Origin: Caldilineaceae bacterium
Lineage (GTDB): Bacteria > Chloroflexota > Anaerolineae > Caldilineales > Caldilineaceae
Assembly (NCBI GenBank): GCA_014879855.1
Contig: JACSRH010000236.1
Coordinates: 1 to 26,783, forward strand
Length of the DNA stretch: 26,783 bases
Direction: 5' to 3'
Part shown: one piece after another, positions 1 through 12,317 of the stretch
Layout: each line of letters starts with the position of its first letter
Numbering within the stretch: the stretch's first letter is position 1
The notes under the pieces: model-generated
What the model saw: the letters and a program-made list of their open reading frames with translations, nothing else
Told to the model about the DNA's origin: nothing
Databases searched by the model: none
Made by a program: the position numbers and the translations under genes

Positions 1-66
1 CTTACTCCGTCAACTTACTCCGTCAACTTACTCCGTCAACTTACTCCGTCAACTTACTCCGTCAAC

Positions 67-78
<12 letters not shown>
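1..78. repeat. 13-bp tandem repeat at the 3' end of valS
   Basis: Five identical copies of CTTACTCCGTCAA (1-65) are followed by a sixth copy with two changes (66-78). The sixth copy contains the valS stop codon and last codons. Read on the minus strand, each unit repeats the gene's own ending, TTGACGGAGTAAG. Because 13 is not a multiple of three, successive copies fall in different frames. The array reaches the left edge, so its true length is unknown. Identity among the five outer copies suggests recent slippage expansion. Confidence 0.95.
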
Positions 79-2781
<2,703 letters not shown>

Positions 2782-2880
2782 CGCGGTTCCTCATTTCAAT
2801 CAGAGACGATCTGTGAGTTGCGAAGAGCAGCGCCGGGAAATCCGTTCGCCCTGCAATAACTCGCCCCTCGCCATTCAAAC

Positions 2881-2915
2881 AAAAAAGCCGCTCCATCCCA
2901 AGGACGAAGCGGCTT
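2881..2915 (-). terminator. T-box intrinsic terminator
   Basis: On the minus strand AAGCCGCT (2915-2908) pairs perfectly with AGCGGCTT (2892-2885), and the stem runs into a T-rich tract (2886-2881, continuing into TTTG). It follows the T-box sequence directly, as expected for the terminator that the antiterminator replaces. Confidence 0.9.
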
Positions 2916-3154
2916 CGCGGTACCACCTTGATTATACGCCACCGGTCTTGTCGGCGTATCACTTGCGGCGCGATAACGGGCGCTGACCGAAGAACGCTGC
3001 GCCGGTGTTCTCACTTAACGGGCGTTCACGTTCCCAACCTTCCCGGCGACCTTCCCTATTGCCTGAGCGGACGGGGCTTACAGCCGATGGCCCCTTCTCT
3101 CTGACGCCGGCATGACAGGTACTCCTCCGGTGCATCGTTGTTGCGTTGTATTAA
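2881..3154 (-). promoter_or_regulatory. T-box leader of valS
   Basis: A T-box senses uncharged tRNA and lets transcription pass a terminator. On the minus strand the hallmark AGGTGGTACCGCG lies at 2928-2916. Its TGGT bulge is complementary to an ACCA tRNA end. The distal Stem I signature AGAGAG (3100-3095 region) is followed by a GGGGC/GCCCC hairpin (3094-3090 with 3077-3073). The AGTA on the 5' side of Stem I (near 3123-3120) and GAACGTGAAC on the 3' side look like the two halves of the specifier loop. This makes GUG (3029-3027), a valine codon, the best candidate specifier. The overall T-box call is strong; the specifier assignment is inference. Confidence 0.93.
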
Positions 3155-3160
3155 TGCATC

Positions 3161-3189
3161 AGTATAGCCGAACCCTGCCAGCCCGTCAA
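3161..3189 (-). promoter_or_regulatory. Sigma70-type promoter of valS
   Basis: On the minus strand there is TTGACG (3189-3184), a 17-base spacer, and TATACT (3166-3161). This predicts a transcript start near 3154, just before the T-box Stem I. Five of six bases match the consensus in each box, and the spacing is ideal. Confidence 0.8.
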
Positions 3190-3216
3190 AAAATATCCAG
3201 GACGGGGGTCTGCTTC

Positions 3217-3272
3217 ACGTTGGGCGCAAAACGTTGGGCGCAAAACGTTGGGTGCAAAACGTTGGGTGCAAA
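3217..3272. repeat. 14-bp tandem repeat, four copies
   Basis: Four head-to-tail copies of ACGTTGGGCGCAAA; copies three and four carry GGGTG instead of GGGCG. The array lies between the end of the TIM-barrel gene and the valS promoter, about 28 bp upstream of the -35 box. The unit is unrelated to the 13-bp repeat at the other end of valS. Function is unknown. Confidence 0.93.
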
Positions 3273-3332
3273 CTACGTCCCCAAGGCGTCGATTGGCGAT
3301 CAGCACGTCCACGATGCATCTTCTCGCACCCA

Positions 3333-4139
<807 letters not shown>

Positions 4140-4158
4140 TGATGTCTCCTGAACAACT

Positions 4159-4196
4159 CCGACACATCAAGTTCCTTAAAAAACCTGATGTGTCGG
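4159..4196. repeat. 11-bp perfect inverted repeat between msrA and the TIM-barrel gene
   Basis: CCGACACATCA (4159-4169) and its exact reverse complement (4186-4196) are separated by 16 bases. There is no run of T after either arm, so it is not a typical intrinsic terminator. It lies 20 bp upstream of the TIM-barrel start codon. Confidence 0.8.
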
Positions 4197-4222
4197 TGAG
4201 AGGACAAAAACCGAACAGGGGA

Positions 4223-4786
4223 TTAGCGTTTCAACTGCTGAAAGTACTGCTTGCGAAACTTGGCGACTTTCGGCGCGATCACTACCTGGCAATAGGGTTG
4301 CTTCGGGTTGCGTGCAAAGTAATCTTGATGATACTCCTCAGCTGGATAAAAGTCGCCAAGCGGCGCCAGCTCCGTCACGAGGGGGTTCGGCCAGATGCGC
4401 TGCTGAGTCACTTCGTCCATTATCTCGCGCGCAACCTGCTTCTGCGCCGCGTCGTGGTAAAGGATGATCGACCGGTATTGTGTGCCCACATCCGCGCCCT
4501 GCCGATTGCGCGTCGTCGGGTCATGCATCGTGAAAAAGACGCGCAGGATATCGCGCAGGCTGATCACACTGGGGTCGAACGTCACCTGCACCACCTCGGC
4601 ATGACCGGTCGCACCGTTGCAGACTTCACGGTAAGTTGGCCGCTTGACGTGACCGCCTGCATAGCCCGACGCTACTTTTTCCACCCCGCGCAACTCCACA
4701 TAGACCGCCTCTAAACACCAGAAACAGCCGCCGCCCAGCGTCACTGTTTCCAAGCTCTGCTTTTCGTTGTTCTGTGTTTCATTCAT
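4223..4786 (-). CDS. msrA: Peptide-methionine (S)-S-oxide reductase
   Basis: Repairs oxidised methionine (the S-sulfoxide form) in proteins, using thioredoxin as reductant. With the start chosen here the protein is 187 aa, and the catalytic signature GCFWC is at residues 20-24 with Cys21 as nucleophile. The family segments RSIILYHD, EEYHQDYF and PYCQVVI follow. A longer frame reaches 4864, but the extra 26 residues overlap the upstream kinase and are Arg-rich. The ATG at 4786 lies two bases from the kinase stop codon and has AGGAG about ten bases upstream, so the two genes are probably translationally coupled. Confidence 0.96.
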   Translation of the reverse strand: MNETQNNEKQSLETVTLGGGCFWCLEAVYVELRGVEKVASGYAGGHVKRPTYREVCNGATGHAEVVQVTFDPSVISLRDILRVFFTMHDPTTRNRQGADVGTQYRSIILYHDAAQKQVAREIMDEVTQQRIWPNPLVTELAPLGDFYPAEEYHQDYFARNPKQPYCQVVIAPKVAKFRKQYFQQLKR

Positions 4787-4787
4787 C

Positions 4788-5735
<948 letters not shown>

Positions 5736-5756
5736 AAATCGAGTGCCTCGTGAAAA

Positions 5757-5905
5757 TAGGAGAGTAGATATTAGAGAGTAGGAGATTGAGAGATTAAGCG
5801 ATTGGGGAGATTGAAGGAATTGCAAGAGGCAGCGCCCACCAATCTCCTACTCTCCAATCCCCTAATCTCCAATCCCTCGATCTCTAATATTTACTCTCCA
5901 ATAAT
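5757..5905. repeat. GAGATTGG-type repeat tract forming a long imperfect inverted repeat
   Basis: The left part (about 5757-5815) is rich in GGAGATT, GAGAGATTA and GGAGAGTA words. The right part (about 5839-5905) contains the same words on the other strand, such as AATCTCCTACTCTCC. About 55 bases on each side can pair imperfectly around a 23-base centre. The tract fills the anmK-kinase gap and supplies the last codons of anmK. A related tract lies at 10105-10190. Confidence 0.85.
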
Positions 5906-7115
5906 TCCGCCCCGGCGCGATCTTCCCCAGCACCTGCGCGTGCCGAGCGCCTGTGCAGGCAGGCATATTGCCCGGCAGGCCAAGCGCACACAGATAGGCG
6001 AGCAAAGCGAAGGTCAACGATTCTTTGGCATCGACGTCGATGCCCAGCATCTCATGGTTGACTACTGCAACCTCACGGCCCAGCCGCGCGGCCAATTGTG
6101 TGCGCAAATGCGCCATCAGCGTCGGGTTGTGAGCGCCGCCGCCAGCCACCGCCACCTGCGCCACCGGCCCCGGCGCAAATCGAGCATACGCGTCAGCGAT
6201 GCTCGCAGCCGTCAGCGCCGTTACCGTTGCCACGAAATCCAAGTCACTGAGACCTGCAGCGTGCGCCGCGGTGTACAACGTGCGCGCAAGTTCCGCCGTG
6301 TAGCGTTCGCGCCCGGTCGTTTTGGGCGGCGCCCCCTGCAGATAGGCATCGTCGAGCCAGCGCGCCACCAGCGTTTCTTCGCTCCGTCCTTGCGCCGCAA
6401 GCCGGCCATCCTGATCGTACGCCAGCGCGCCATTGCTGGCAAAGCGCGCGGCCCAATCGATCAACACATTGCCTGGCCCCGTATCAAAGGCGAGTGGCGC
6501 GGCTTCGTGGCCGGCCGGCGGCAGAAAGGTGACGTTGCCGATGCCGCCAATATTTTGAATCGCGCGCCAGCCGCCTTCTACACCATTGAGGCTGGGCGGC
6601 GGGCGCAGCAGCAGCCAGTCCAATAAACTGACGAGAGGCGCGCCCTGCCCGCCCGCGGCGACATCGGCGACGCGGAAATCGCCAATCGTCGTCACGCCGG
6701 TGCGTTCGGCGATCACGGCTGGCTCGCCGATCTGCAATGTGCTGGTCACCTGCCCGTCGGCGGTTGCATCGTGCCAGATAGTCTGCCCATGACTGCCGAT
6801 CAGGTCCAGCGTGTGCAGCGGGATGCCAGCATCGGCCATCACCTGCTGTACAGCGTCGGCAAAGCGTTCGCCCAGGATGAAGTTGGCGCGGCAGATGAGC
6901 GCAGGGTCGGCGCGCCCCGCAAAAAGTTCAAAGATCAACTTGCGCTCCGGCGCTGGCCACGGTACAGTGGCAGCCGTAACCTGGCGCACCGATAGTGCGT
7001 CATCAAGAGCGAGAGGCAGGCCACTGATCTCGGCAAGGGCAACGTCGATGCCGTCGGCAGAGGTGCCACTCATAAGACCGGCGACAAGATAAGACTTTCC
7101 AGCCACTTTGCCCAT
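5862..7115 (-). CDS. anmK: Anhydro-N-acetylmuramic acid kinase
   Basis: AnmK opens 1,6-anhydro-MurNAc and phosphorylates it to MurNAc-6-phosphate during cell-wall recycling. The 417-aa protein carries the family signatures LMSGTSADGIDVAL near the N-terminus, GSHGQTIWH, FDTGPGN and VAGGGAHNPTLM. The length is slightly above the usual 370-390 aa. The last dozen residues (WRVNIRDRGIGD) are encoded by the GAGATTGG repeat tract, so the original C-terminus may have been replaced by repeat sequence. The start is uncertain: the ATG at 7115 has a GGAG almost touching it, whereas a GTG at 7106 (codon 4) has the same GGAG at a normal distance of about ten bases. It is divergent from the diguanylate cyclase gene. 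Confidence 0.96.
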   Translation of the reverse strand: MGKVAGKSYLVAGLMSGTSADGIDVALAEISGLPLALDDALSVRQVTAATVPWPAPERKLIFELFAGRADPALICRANFILGERFADAVQQVMADAGIPLHTLDLIGSHGQTIWHDATADGQVTSTLQIGEPAVIAERTGVTTIGDFRVADVAAGGQGAPLVSLLDWLLLRPPPSLNGVEGGWRAIQNIGGIGNVTFLPPAGHEAAPLAFDTGPGNVLIDWAARFASNGALAYDQDGRLAAQGRSEETLVARWLDDAYLQGAPPKTTGRERYTAELARTLYTAAHAAGLSDLDFVATVTALTAASIADAYARFAPGPVAQVAVAGGGAHNPTLMAHLRTQLAARLGREVAVVNHEMLGIDVDAKESLTFALLAYLCALGLPGNMPACTGARHAQVLGKIAPGRNYWRVNIRDRGIGD

Positions 7116-7190
7116 ACTCCGTTTCTGGTAGGATAAAGAAAAGATAAGACAGGCGGCGATCGCTGCATCATGTGACGACCGGTAAGCGCC

Positions 7191-8810
7191 ATGAATTCAC
7201 CGAATTACCTGTACAGCGCCGCGCTCTTTTTGGCAAGTGCGATCAGCTTTGTGGTGGCAATGCTGATCACTTCACAACGACGCCCGCTGGCGCCGGGTTC
7301 GCTGCCGCTGATCGTAGGATTGTTGGCGCTCAGTTGGTGGAATCTCACCTACGGGATTTTCTGGGCAGGCGTTCCTGGCCCCACGCCCTTTTTCTGGTTG
7401 GATATTACCTACCTGGGCGTTGTCATCGCACCGACCGCTTTCCTTGTTTTCGCCATGCAATTAGGGGGGCTGAGCGCCTGGGTGAAGCCCCCCTTCCTGC
7501 TGGGGGTGAGCGTCGAGCCGCTGTTGGTGACGGTGATGCTCTGGACAGATCCCAGACACAACCTCTTTTTTGGCGCGATGCGCACCGAGAATGCCTCCTC
7601 CATCTTAAGTGGCGGCCCGGTCTTTTGGCTCAACCTGGTGTACAGCTATGTGCTGCTCATGATCGCGTTCCTGATCCTGATCCGGCGCTACACCCTGGTT
7701 TCCGGCATCTACCGGCGCCAGATCGGCTTTGTCATCGCCGGCGTCATGGTCGGCTGGAGCGCCAGCTTTATCTCCCTGACCCCGCTAAATCCATTTTCTG
7801 ACGCCGATATTACCCCTTTTTCTTTTACGATTCAGGCGCTTTTCTTTGTCTTTGCACTGCTGCGCTACCAGCTTTTCGATCTCACACCGATTGCGCGCGA
7901 TACCCTAGTCGAGCAAATGGCGGAAGGGGTGATTGTGCTGGACGCCGACAACCGAATTGTGGACTTGAACGCCCCTGCCGAAGCGTTGCTCCCCCAGAAG
8001 CCGCGGCTCGGGGAGCACATCGAACAGGTGCTGGCCGCCTGGCCGGAGCTCGTCCAGCCAATTCTCCACACCGCGGAAAGCCGCGCCGTGGTGCTGGTCG
8101 ATCCGTCGCAGCAAACCTACTTTGATGTTCAGGTTACGCCCCTCGTCGATCGCGGGCAAAGCGTGCTCGGCAGGCTATTGATCTGGCGTGATATTTCAGC
8201 CTTCATGCGCATCCAGCACGAACTGCAAGTGCTGGCGACAACCGACCCGCTGACGCAGGTGTACAACCGCCGCCACTTCTTCGAGCTTGCCGAACAGATG
8301 GTCGCGCGGCCGGCGCAGCAATGGCAGCCGCTCGCCTTAATCATCATCGATCTCGACCACTTCAAAGCGATCAACGACGGCTACGGCCACGGCGCAGGCG
8401 ATCAGGTGTTGATTGCTTTCGCTCAGCACTGCCTCCAGATGATCCGGCCAGCCGATGTGTTTGCACGCTCTGGCGGCGAAGAGTTTGTGCTGCTATTGCC
8501 GCACACCTCGCTGGACGAAGCCCGTGCACGCGGCCAACACCTCTGCCAATCGATTGCTGCATATCGCCCCCGGCTGGAAGGCATCCCTTCTCTACAGATT
8601 ACGGTCAGCGTGGGGATCGCCGTCTGGAGCGGCGACGACACGCTTCAGGCGCTCCTGCATCGGGCAGATATGGCGCTCTATTCCGCCAAACAACAAGGTC
8701 GCAATCGCGCCATTTGCCAGGATGCCTCCGCCGCTGTCACTGCCTCCGCAACAACCGCTGTTTTCAGGCCATCGCCTCTGCACGCGCCCGATAATCCGCC
8801 ATTGGGATAA
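7191..8810 (+). CDS. Membrane diguanylate cyclase (7TM-PAS-GGDEF)
   Basis: Makes cyclic di-GMP from two GTP. Residues 1 to about 225 form roughly seven membrane helices resembling the N-terminal 7TM sensor module of histidine kinases. A PAS-like domain follows at about 240-340 (EGVIVLDADNRIVDLN). The GGDEF domain starts near 347 (TTDPLTQVYNRRHFF), with the active-site loop GGEEF at 428-432. An intact inhibitory-site RxxD (RPAD) lies five residues before it, so product inhibition is expected. The start codon has only a weak ribosome site. The last 47 bp overlap the convergent oxidoreductase gene. The ligand sensed is unknown. No c-di-GMP phosphodiesterase is in the window. Confidence 0.93.
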   Translation: MNSPNYLYSAALFLASAISFVVAMLITSQRRPLAPGSLPLIVGLLALSWWNLTYGIFWAGVPGPTPFFWLDITYLGVVIAPTAFLVFAMQLGGLSAWVKPPFLLGVSVEPLLVTVMLWTDPRHNLFFGAMRTENASSILSGGPVFWLNLVYSYVLLMIAFLILIRRYTLVSGIYRRQIGFVIAGVMVGWSASFISLTPLNPFSDADITPFSFTIQALFFVFALLRYQLFDLTPIARDTLVEQMAEGVIVLDADNRIVDLNAPAEALLPQKPRLGEHIEQVLAAWPELVQPILHTAESRAVVLVDPSQQTYFDVQVTPLVDRGQSVLGRLLIWRDISAFMRIQHELQVLATTDPLTQVYNRRHFFELAEQMVARPAQQWQPLALIIIDLDHFKAINDGYGHGAGDQVLIAFAQHCLQMIRPADVFARSGGEEFVLLLPHTSLDEARARGQHLCQSIAAYRPRLEGIPSLQITVSVGIAVWSGDDTLQALLHRADMALYSAKQQGRNRAICQDASAAVTASATTAVFRPSPLHAPDNPPLG

Positions 8811-10083
8811 CCTGGCCGCTCAGCCGCGCTTCCTCGGCCGCAAAAGCGAGCAGATGACTTTCCAGCGAAACGCGCGCGGTGGTCAGCGGTGCGATCTCGC
8901 CGCGCAGCACGCGCACAAAGTCATGCATGATGCCTTCGTCGCCGCCGCCGTGCCCGGTCGGGCTAGGCTCGATGGCGATCTGTTCGCTTCGACCGCCGTG
9001 GATGTTCACCTCGATTACATCCGGGTCGACGCGTGCGCGCAGCGTGCCCTTGGTCCCGTCGTAGCGCATCGAACGATGCTCCTGGTTAGAATGGCCGTGC
9101 ATGACCAGCGTCACCGACGCGCCGCTCTCCAGCTCCATCAAGACCGTCTGGTGATCGACCACGTCGTTGTCGCAGTGGTAGACGCAGCGACCATAGGGGC
9201 CGCGCTCGATGGCGCGTTGGCGGCCGGCGCGGCTGACATCCGGGCTGATGACGTTGAAGGGCCAGGAATTGGGCGCTTCTGGGTCAAGTCCCGCATCGAT
9301 GAGCCGCTGGCGCGCGCCCGGAAAAGTGCGCTCATAATCAAGATAAACGCCAATCGCCGAGAAGGGACATGTTGGCTCGATCGGGCAGCCGTCGGTGCAG
9401 CGCAACGGGATCTCCGGCCCCACGCTCTCCGCCCGGTAATGCAGCAGCGAGCCGACTGAAGCCAGCCGCGTCACCGGCTGCTTCAGATTCCAGACCAGCA
9501 CATCGAGGTCATGGCAGCACTTGGCCAGGATCATGGGCGTGGAAAGACCCTTGTTGCGCCAGTTGCCGCGTACAAAACTGTGCGCCATGTGCCAGTAGGC
9601 GACATTTTCGCGATGCTCGACCGTCACGATTTCGCCGATCACGCCCGACTCCAGCACCTCATGCAGCTTGCGCCAGAAGGGCGCGTAGCGCAGCACGTGG
9701 CAGATCTGCAAGTTGCGTCCGGTGCGCTCCGCCCCCTGCACAAGCTGGACGCACCCTTCCAGCGTGTCCGCCATCGGCTTTTCGAGCAGCACGTCATAGC
9801 CGGCCGCCATTGCCGCCAGCGCCGGCTCCACATGCATCTGATCCTGCGTGGCGATGATCGCGCCCTGCCCCAACTGCCCGGCATCGATCAGGTCTTCCCA
9901 CGTCGTGAAGCAGTGGCTGTCGTCGATATCGTGCGTCTCGGCAAGCCGCGCGCGGCGGATCGGGTCCGGGTCGGCCACACCGACGATGCGCGCCTCGTCC
10001 GGGTGACGCAGCGCATACGAAGCATAGGCAATGCCGCCGCGGCTGCCCGCGCCGATGACGACGAGTTCTACTGGTTTTGGCAT
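8764..10083 (-). CDS. Gfo/Idh/MocA family oxidoreductase (long, Cys-rich type)
   Basis: NAD(P)-dependent sugar or cyclitol dehydrogenase family, 439 aa. The Rossmann motif is VVIGAGSRGG at the N-terminus, with the family EKP motif in LLEKPMADTLEG and a catalytic-region His-Asp in CCHDLDVLVW. A cysteine cluster, CTDGCPIEPTCPFSA, lies in the C-terminal domain and is typical of one subgroup that is longer than the usual 330-390 aa. The ATG at 10083 has GAGGTG about seven bases upstream; a longer frame to 10107 only adds repeat-adjacent residues. It is separated from the next upstream dehydrogenase by a GAGATTGG repeat. Its 3' end overlaps the diguanylate cyclase gene by 47 bp, tail to tail. Substrate unknown. 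Confidence 0.92.
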   Translation of the reverse strand: MPKPVELVVIGAGSRGGIAYASYALRHPDEARIVGVADPDPIRRARLAETHDIDDSHCFTTWEDLIDAGQLGQGAIIATQDQMHVEPALAAMAAGYDVLLEKPMADTLEGCVQLVQGAERTGRNLQICHVLRYAPFWRKLHEVLESGVIGEIVTVEHRENVAYWHMAHSFVRGNWRNKGLSTPMILAKCCHDLDVLVWNLKQPVTRLASVGSLLHYRAESVGPEIPLRCTDGCPIEPTCPFSAIGVYLDYERTFPGARQRLIDAGLDPEAPNSWPFNVISPDVSRAGRQRAIERGPYGRCVYHCDNDVVDHQTVLMELESGASVTLVMHGHSNQEHRSMRYDGTKGTLRARVDPDVIEVNIHGGRSEQIAIEPSPTGHGGGDEGIMHDFVRVLRGEIAPLTTARVSLESHLLAFAAEEARLSGQVIPMADYRARAEAMA

Positions 10084-10104
10084 AAAGCACCTCGCTGGAA
10101 GTTG

Positions 10105-10190
10105 CAATCTCCAATCTCTAATCTCACCAAACCTGGAGATTGGAGATTAGGAGATTGGAGATTGGAGATTAAGAGATTGGAGATTAGGAG
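10105..10190. repeat. GAGATTGG-type repeat tract, second copy
   Basis: CAATCTCCAATCTCTAATC (starting at 10105) faces a run of GGAGATT, GGAGATTA and AGAGATTGG words (10134-10190), so the tract can fold back on itself. It fills the gap between two dehydrogenase genes and overlaps the stop codon of the upstream one (10184-10186). It is the same family as the tract at 5757-5905. Confidence 0.88.
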
Positions 10191-11188
10191 ATGGGCAATT
10201 TCACCGGCTGTCTGCTGCGCGCGGAGGCGTAGGCGGCCAGGGCCACCTCCATGGCAGCCAGACCATCTTCGCCGGTAATTGAAGGGTGGCGGCCGCTGCG
10301 CACCATATCGATAAAATCTGCTATCAGACCGCGATCCATGTCGCTGCCGTAGCCCGCCCACTGCGTCTTGCCCGCGGCGTTGGAGGCGACAGTCACGTAC
10401 TGATGCAACGTGTCCGCGTAGACCACGCCGCGCTCGCCCAGAATCTCCAGCTTGACGTCGCCCCAGATCGGGTAGCTCGATGGCCGCGACCAGCTTGTGT
10501 CGAGCGTGCCGTAAACGCCGTTGCTCAGCGTGAAGGAGAGCAGCCCCGCGTCGTCGATGCCGAGGTCGGGGTGCAGCAGGCTGTCGCCGATCTCGGCGTA
10601 GACCTCCGTCACCTCGACGCGCCACAGCCAGCGCAGCACATCGATCACATGCACGGTGTGATCCAGCACCGCGCCGCCGCCCGCCAGCGCAGGATCGATA
10701 AACCAGCCGCCCGGCATCGACCCGTGATTGGTGCAGTTGAGGGTGAGAATCTCGCCCAGCAGTCCGGCGTCGAGCTGTCGCTTGAGTTCAACGACCGAAG
10801 GCGCAAAGCGCACGGGAAAGGCGATCTGCAGCCTGGTGTTTGCCGCACGGCAGCATGCGATCATGGCGTGCGCATCCTCCATCGTCGTGGCGATCGGCTT
10901 CTCGCAGAGAATGGCTTTGACGCGTCCGGCCGCTTGCTCCACCAACGGGCGATGGGCAATATTCTCGCTGCAAACGACTACCGCATCCAGCCCCTCCGCC
11001 AGGAGGCTTTCAACGCTGGCAAAGTGGCGCACGCCCAATCGCGCAGACCAATCAGCGGCTAGATTCTCGCTGCGATCCCATATGCCGACCACTTCGACGC
11101 CGGCCAGCGCCAGCAGGCTGTTGGCATAGCTGACCGAGTGGAGATGGGCGACGCCCAAAAAACCGATGCGCACAAGTTGATCTGTCAT
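10184..11188 (-). CDS. Gfo/Idh/MocA family oxidoreductase
   Basis: Protein of 334 aa with an N-terminal Rossmann fold (RIGFLGVAHLHSVSY, where a His replaces the usual turn residues), the EKP motif in LCEKPIATTMEDA, and GGGAVLDHTVHVIDVLRW, which carries the usual Asp/His catalytic-region pattern. The ATG at 11188 lies four bases beyond the stop codon of the preceding dehydrogenase, and its GGAGG ribosome site is inside that gene, so the pair is an operon with coupled translation. The frame is open upstream to 11281, but that part overlaps the neighbour. The stop codon falls inside the GAGATTGG repeat. Substrate unknown; a sugar, uronate or inositol is likely. Confidence 0.93.
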   Translation of the reverse strand: MTDQLVRIGFLGVAHLHSVSYANSLLALAGVEVVGIWDRSENLAADWSARLGVRHFASVESLLAEGLDAVVVCSENIAHRPLVEQAAGRVKAILCEKPIATTMEDAHAMIACCRAANTRLQIAFPVRFAPSVVELKRQLDAGLLGEILTLNCTNHGSMPGGWFIDPALAGGGAVLDHTVHVIDVLRWLWRVEVTEVYAEIGDSLLHPDLGIDDAGLLSFTLSNGVYGTLDTSWSRPSSYPIWGDVKLEILGERGVVYADTLHQYVTVASNAAGKTQWAGYGSDMDRGLIADFIDMVRSGRHPSITGEDGLAAMEVALAAYASARSRQPVKLPIS

Positions 11189-11192
11189 GGCT

Positions 11193-12203
11193 TCACCCTC
11201 CAAAATCCTGCATAGCGACCGGTTGTCCAGTGCGCATCGATTCGATAGCGGCCAGCGCGACGCGCACCGCCTCCAGCCCATCGCGTGCGGTCACGCGCGG
11301 CGTGGCGCGACCCTCGATTACATCGACAAAGTGCGCCAACTCCGCGTAGTAGGGTTCATCTTCATCCGCGGTCGGGCTGCTGCCCATGCGCTGGAAGCCC
11401 TGCTGGTCGTTGTACATCTCGGCCAGCAGCGGCGGGCGGTCCAGCGAGTCCCACTCCATCAAACCACTATCCCCAGCGACTTCCACGCGCGTGCGGAAGG
11501 TAGTGCGCGGGTGCGACCAGCTCACCTCGATGTGGCCGATGGCGCCGGAAACAAAGCGCAGCGTGATCAGCGCGTGATCATGAAATTCCTTGCCGGCGAA
11601 GGTCAGCCCGCGTGCGAAGACGCGCTCCACTTCGCCACAGCACCAGCGCGCAAAATCGATATCATGCACGGCCACGTCGAGCACTACGCCGCCGCTCTGG
11701 TTGAAGTCGGCGTAGTAGGGGGCGGAAAAGTCGCGACCGGGGCGGGGGAAGCTGCCACAGCGCGCGCTGCGGTAGACCGCTGGCTTGCCGATCGCGCCGG
11801 CGTCGATGCGCTCCTTGACGCGGCTGTACATCGGGAAGAAGCGCACCACCTGCGCGGGAAAGAGCGGCACACCCAGCCGCTCGCACGTCTCCACCATCTC
11901 CACGGCGTCGGCCAGGTGGCGCGCCAACGGCTTCTCACAGATGATCGACTTGCCCGCCGCGGCCGCGGCCAGCACATTCTCCTTGTGCGCTGTGCCCGGC
12001 GAGCAGATATCGACTATATCGACGGCGTCAAACAGCTCGTCGAGCGTGGCAAAGACGCGGCCGCCGTAGCGCTGCGCGGCCCGATCCGCGGCTTCCGGCA
12101 CAATGTCATAGTAGCCAACCAGCTCAATGCCTGGCATACAGCGCCAACCGTCCAGATGGACCGCGGCGATAGATCCCGTCCCGATTACACCAATTCGCTG
12201 CAT
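11193..12203 (-). CDS. Gfo/Idh/MocA family oxidoreductase
   Basis: Protein of 336 aa, first of three tandem dehydrogenases. It begins with the canonical nucleotide-binding motif RIGVIGTGSIAAVHLDGW. It contains the EKP motif in IICEKPLARHLADAVEM, and GGVVLDVAVHDIDFARW, the Asp/His segment of the catalytic region. The ATG at 12203 is preceded by a purine-rich GGGGGAG. The frame continues upstream to 12260 only by reading into the 77-bp palindromic element. Expression probably starts upstream, but the GxxExxY cassette now separates this gene from the MFS transporter gene on the same strand. Confidence 0.94.
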   Translation of the reverse strand: MQRIGVIGTGSIAAVHLDGWRCMPGIELVGYYDIVPEAADRAAQRYGGRVFATLDELFDAVDIVDICSPGTAHKENVLAAAAAGKSIICEKPLARHLADAVEMVETCERLGVPLFPAQVVRFFPMYSRVKERIDAGAIGKPAVYRSARCGSFPRPGRDFSAPYYADFNQSGGVVLDVAVHDIDFARWCCGEVERVFARGLTFAGKEFHDHALITLRFVSGAIGHIEVSWSHPRTTFRTRVEVAGDSGLMEWDSLDRPPLLAEMYNDQQGFQRMGSSPTADEDEPYYAELAHFVDVIEGRATPRVTARDGLEAVRVALAAIESMRTGQPVAMQDFGG

Positions 12204-12234
12204 AGCTCCCCCACTTTCCTTACTAAATTTAAAT

Positions 12235-12311
12235 CTCACACAGAGACGCCAAGAACACAAAGGGGGTCCCCCGTCGCTCTTTCCTTTGTGCTCTCCGCGT
12301 CTTTGTGTGAG
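12235..12311. repeat. 77-bp palindromic element, copy 1
   Basis: Begins CTCACAC and ends GTGTGAG. The two arms of about 30 bases (12234-12263 and 12283-12312) match at 26 of 30 positions when one is reverse-complemented. The arms are built from CAC(A/G)(A/G)AGA words. It is a direct repeat of the element at 12616-12692, with the same length and orientation and very similar right arms. Confidence 0.92.
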
Positions 12312-12317
12312 ACTCTC

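Noticed and set aside
1..65. Possible CRISPR array at the left edge
   Set aside because: The repeats are only 13 bp and directly adjacent with no spacers, so this is a simple tandem repeat.
12235..12311. Intrinsic terminator
   Set aside because: The element folds well but has no T-run after the stem and occurs twice as a 77-bp direct repeat, so a repeat element is the better explanation.
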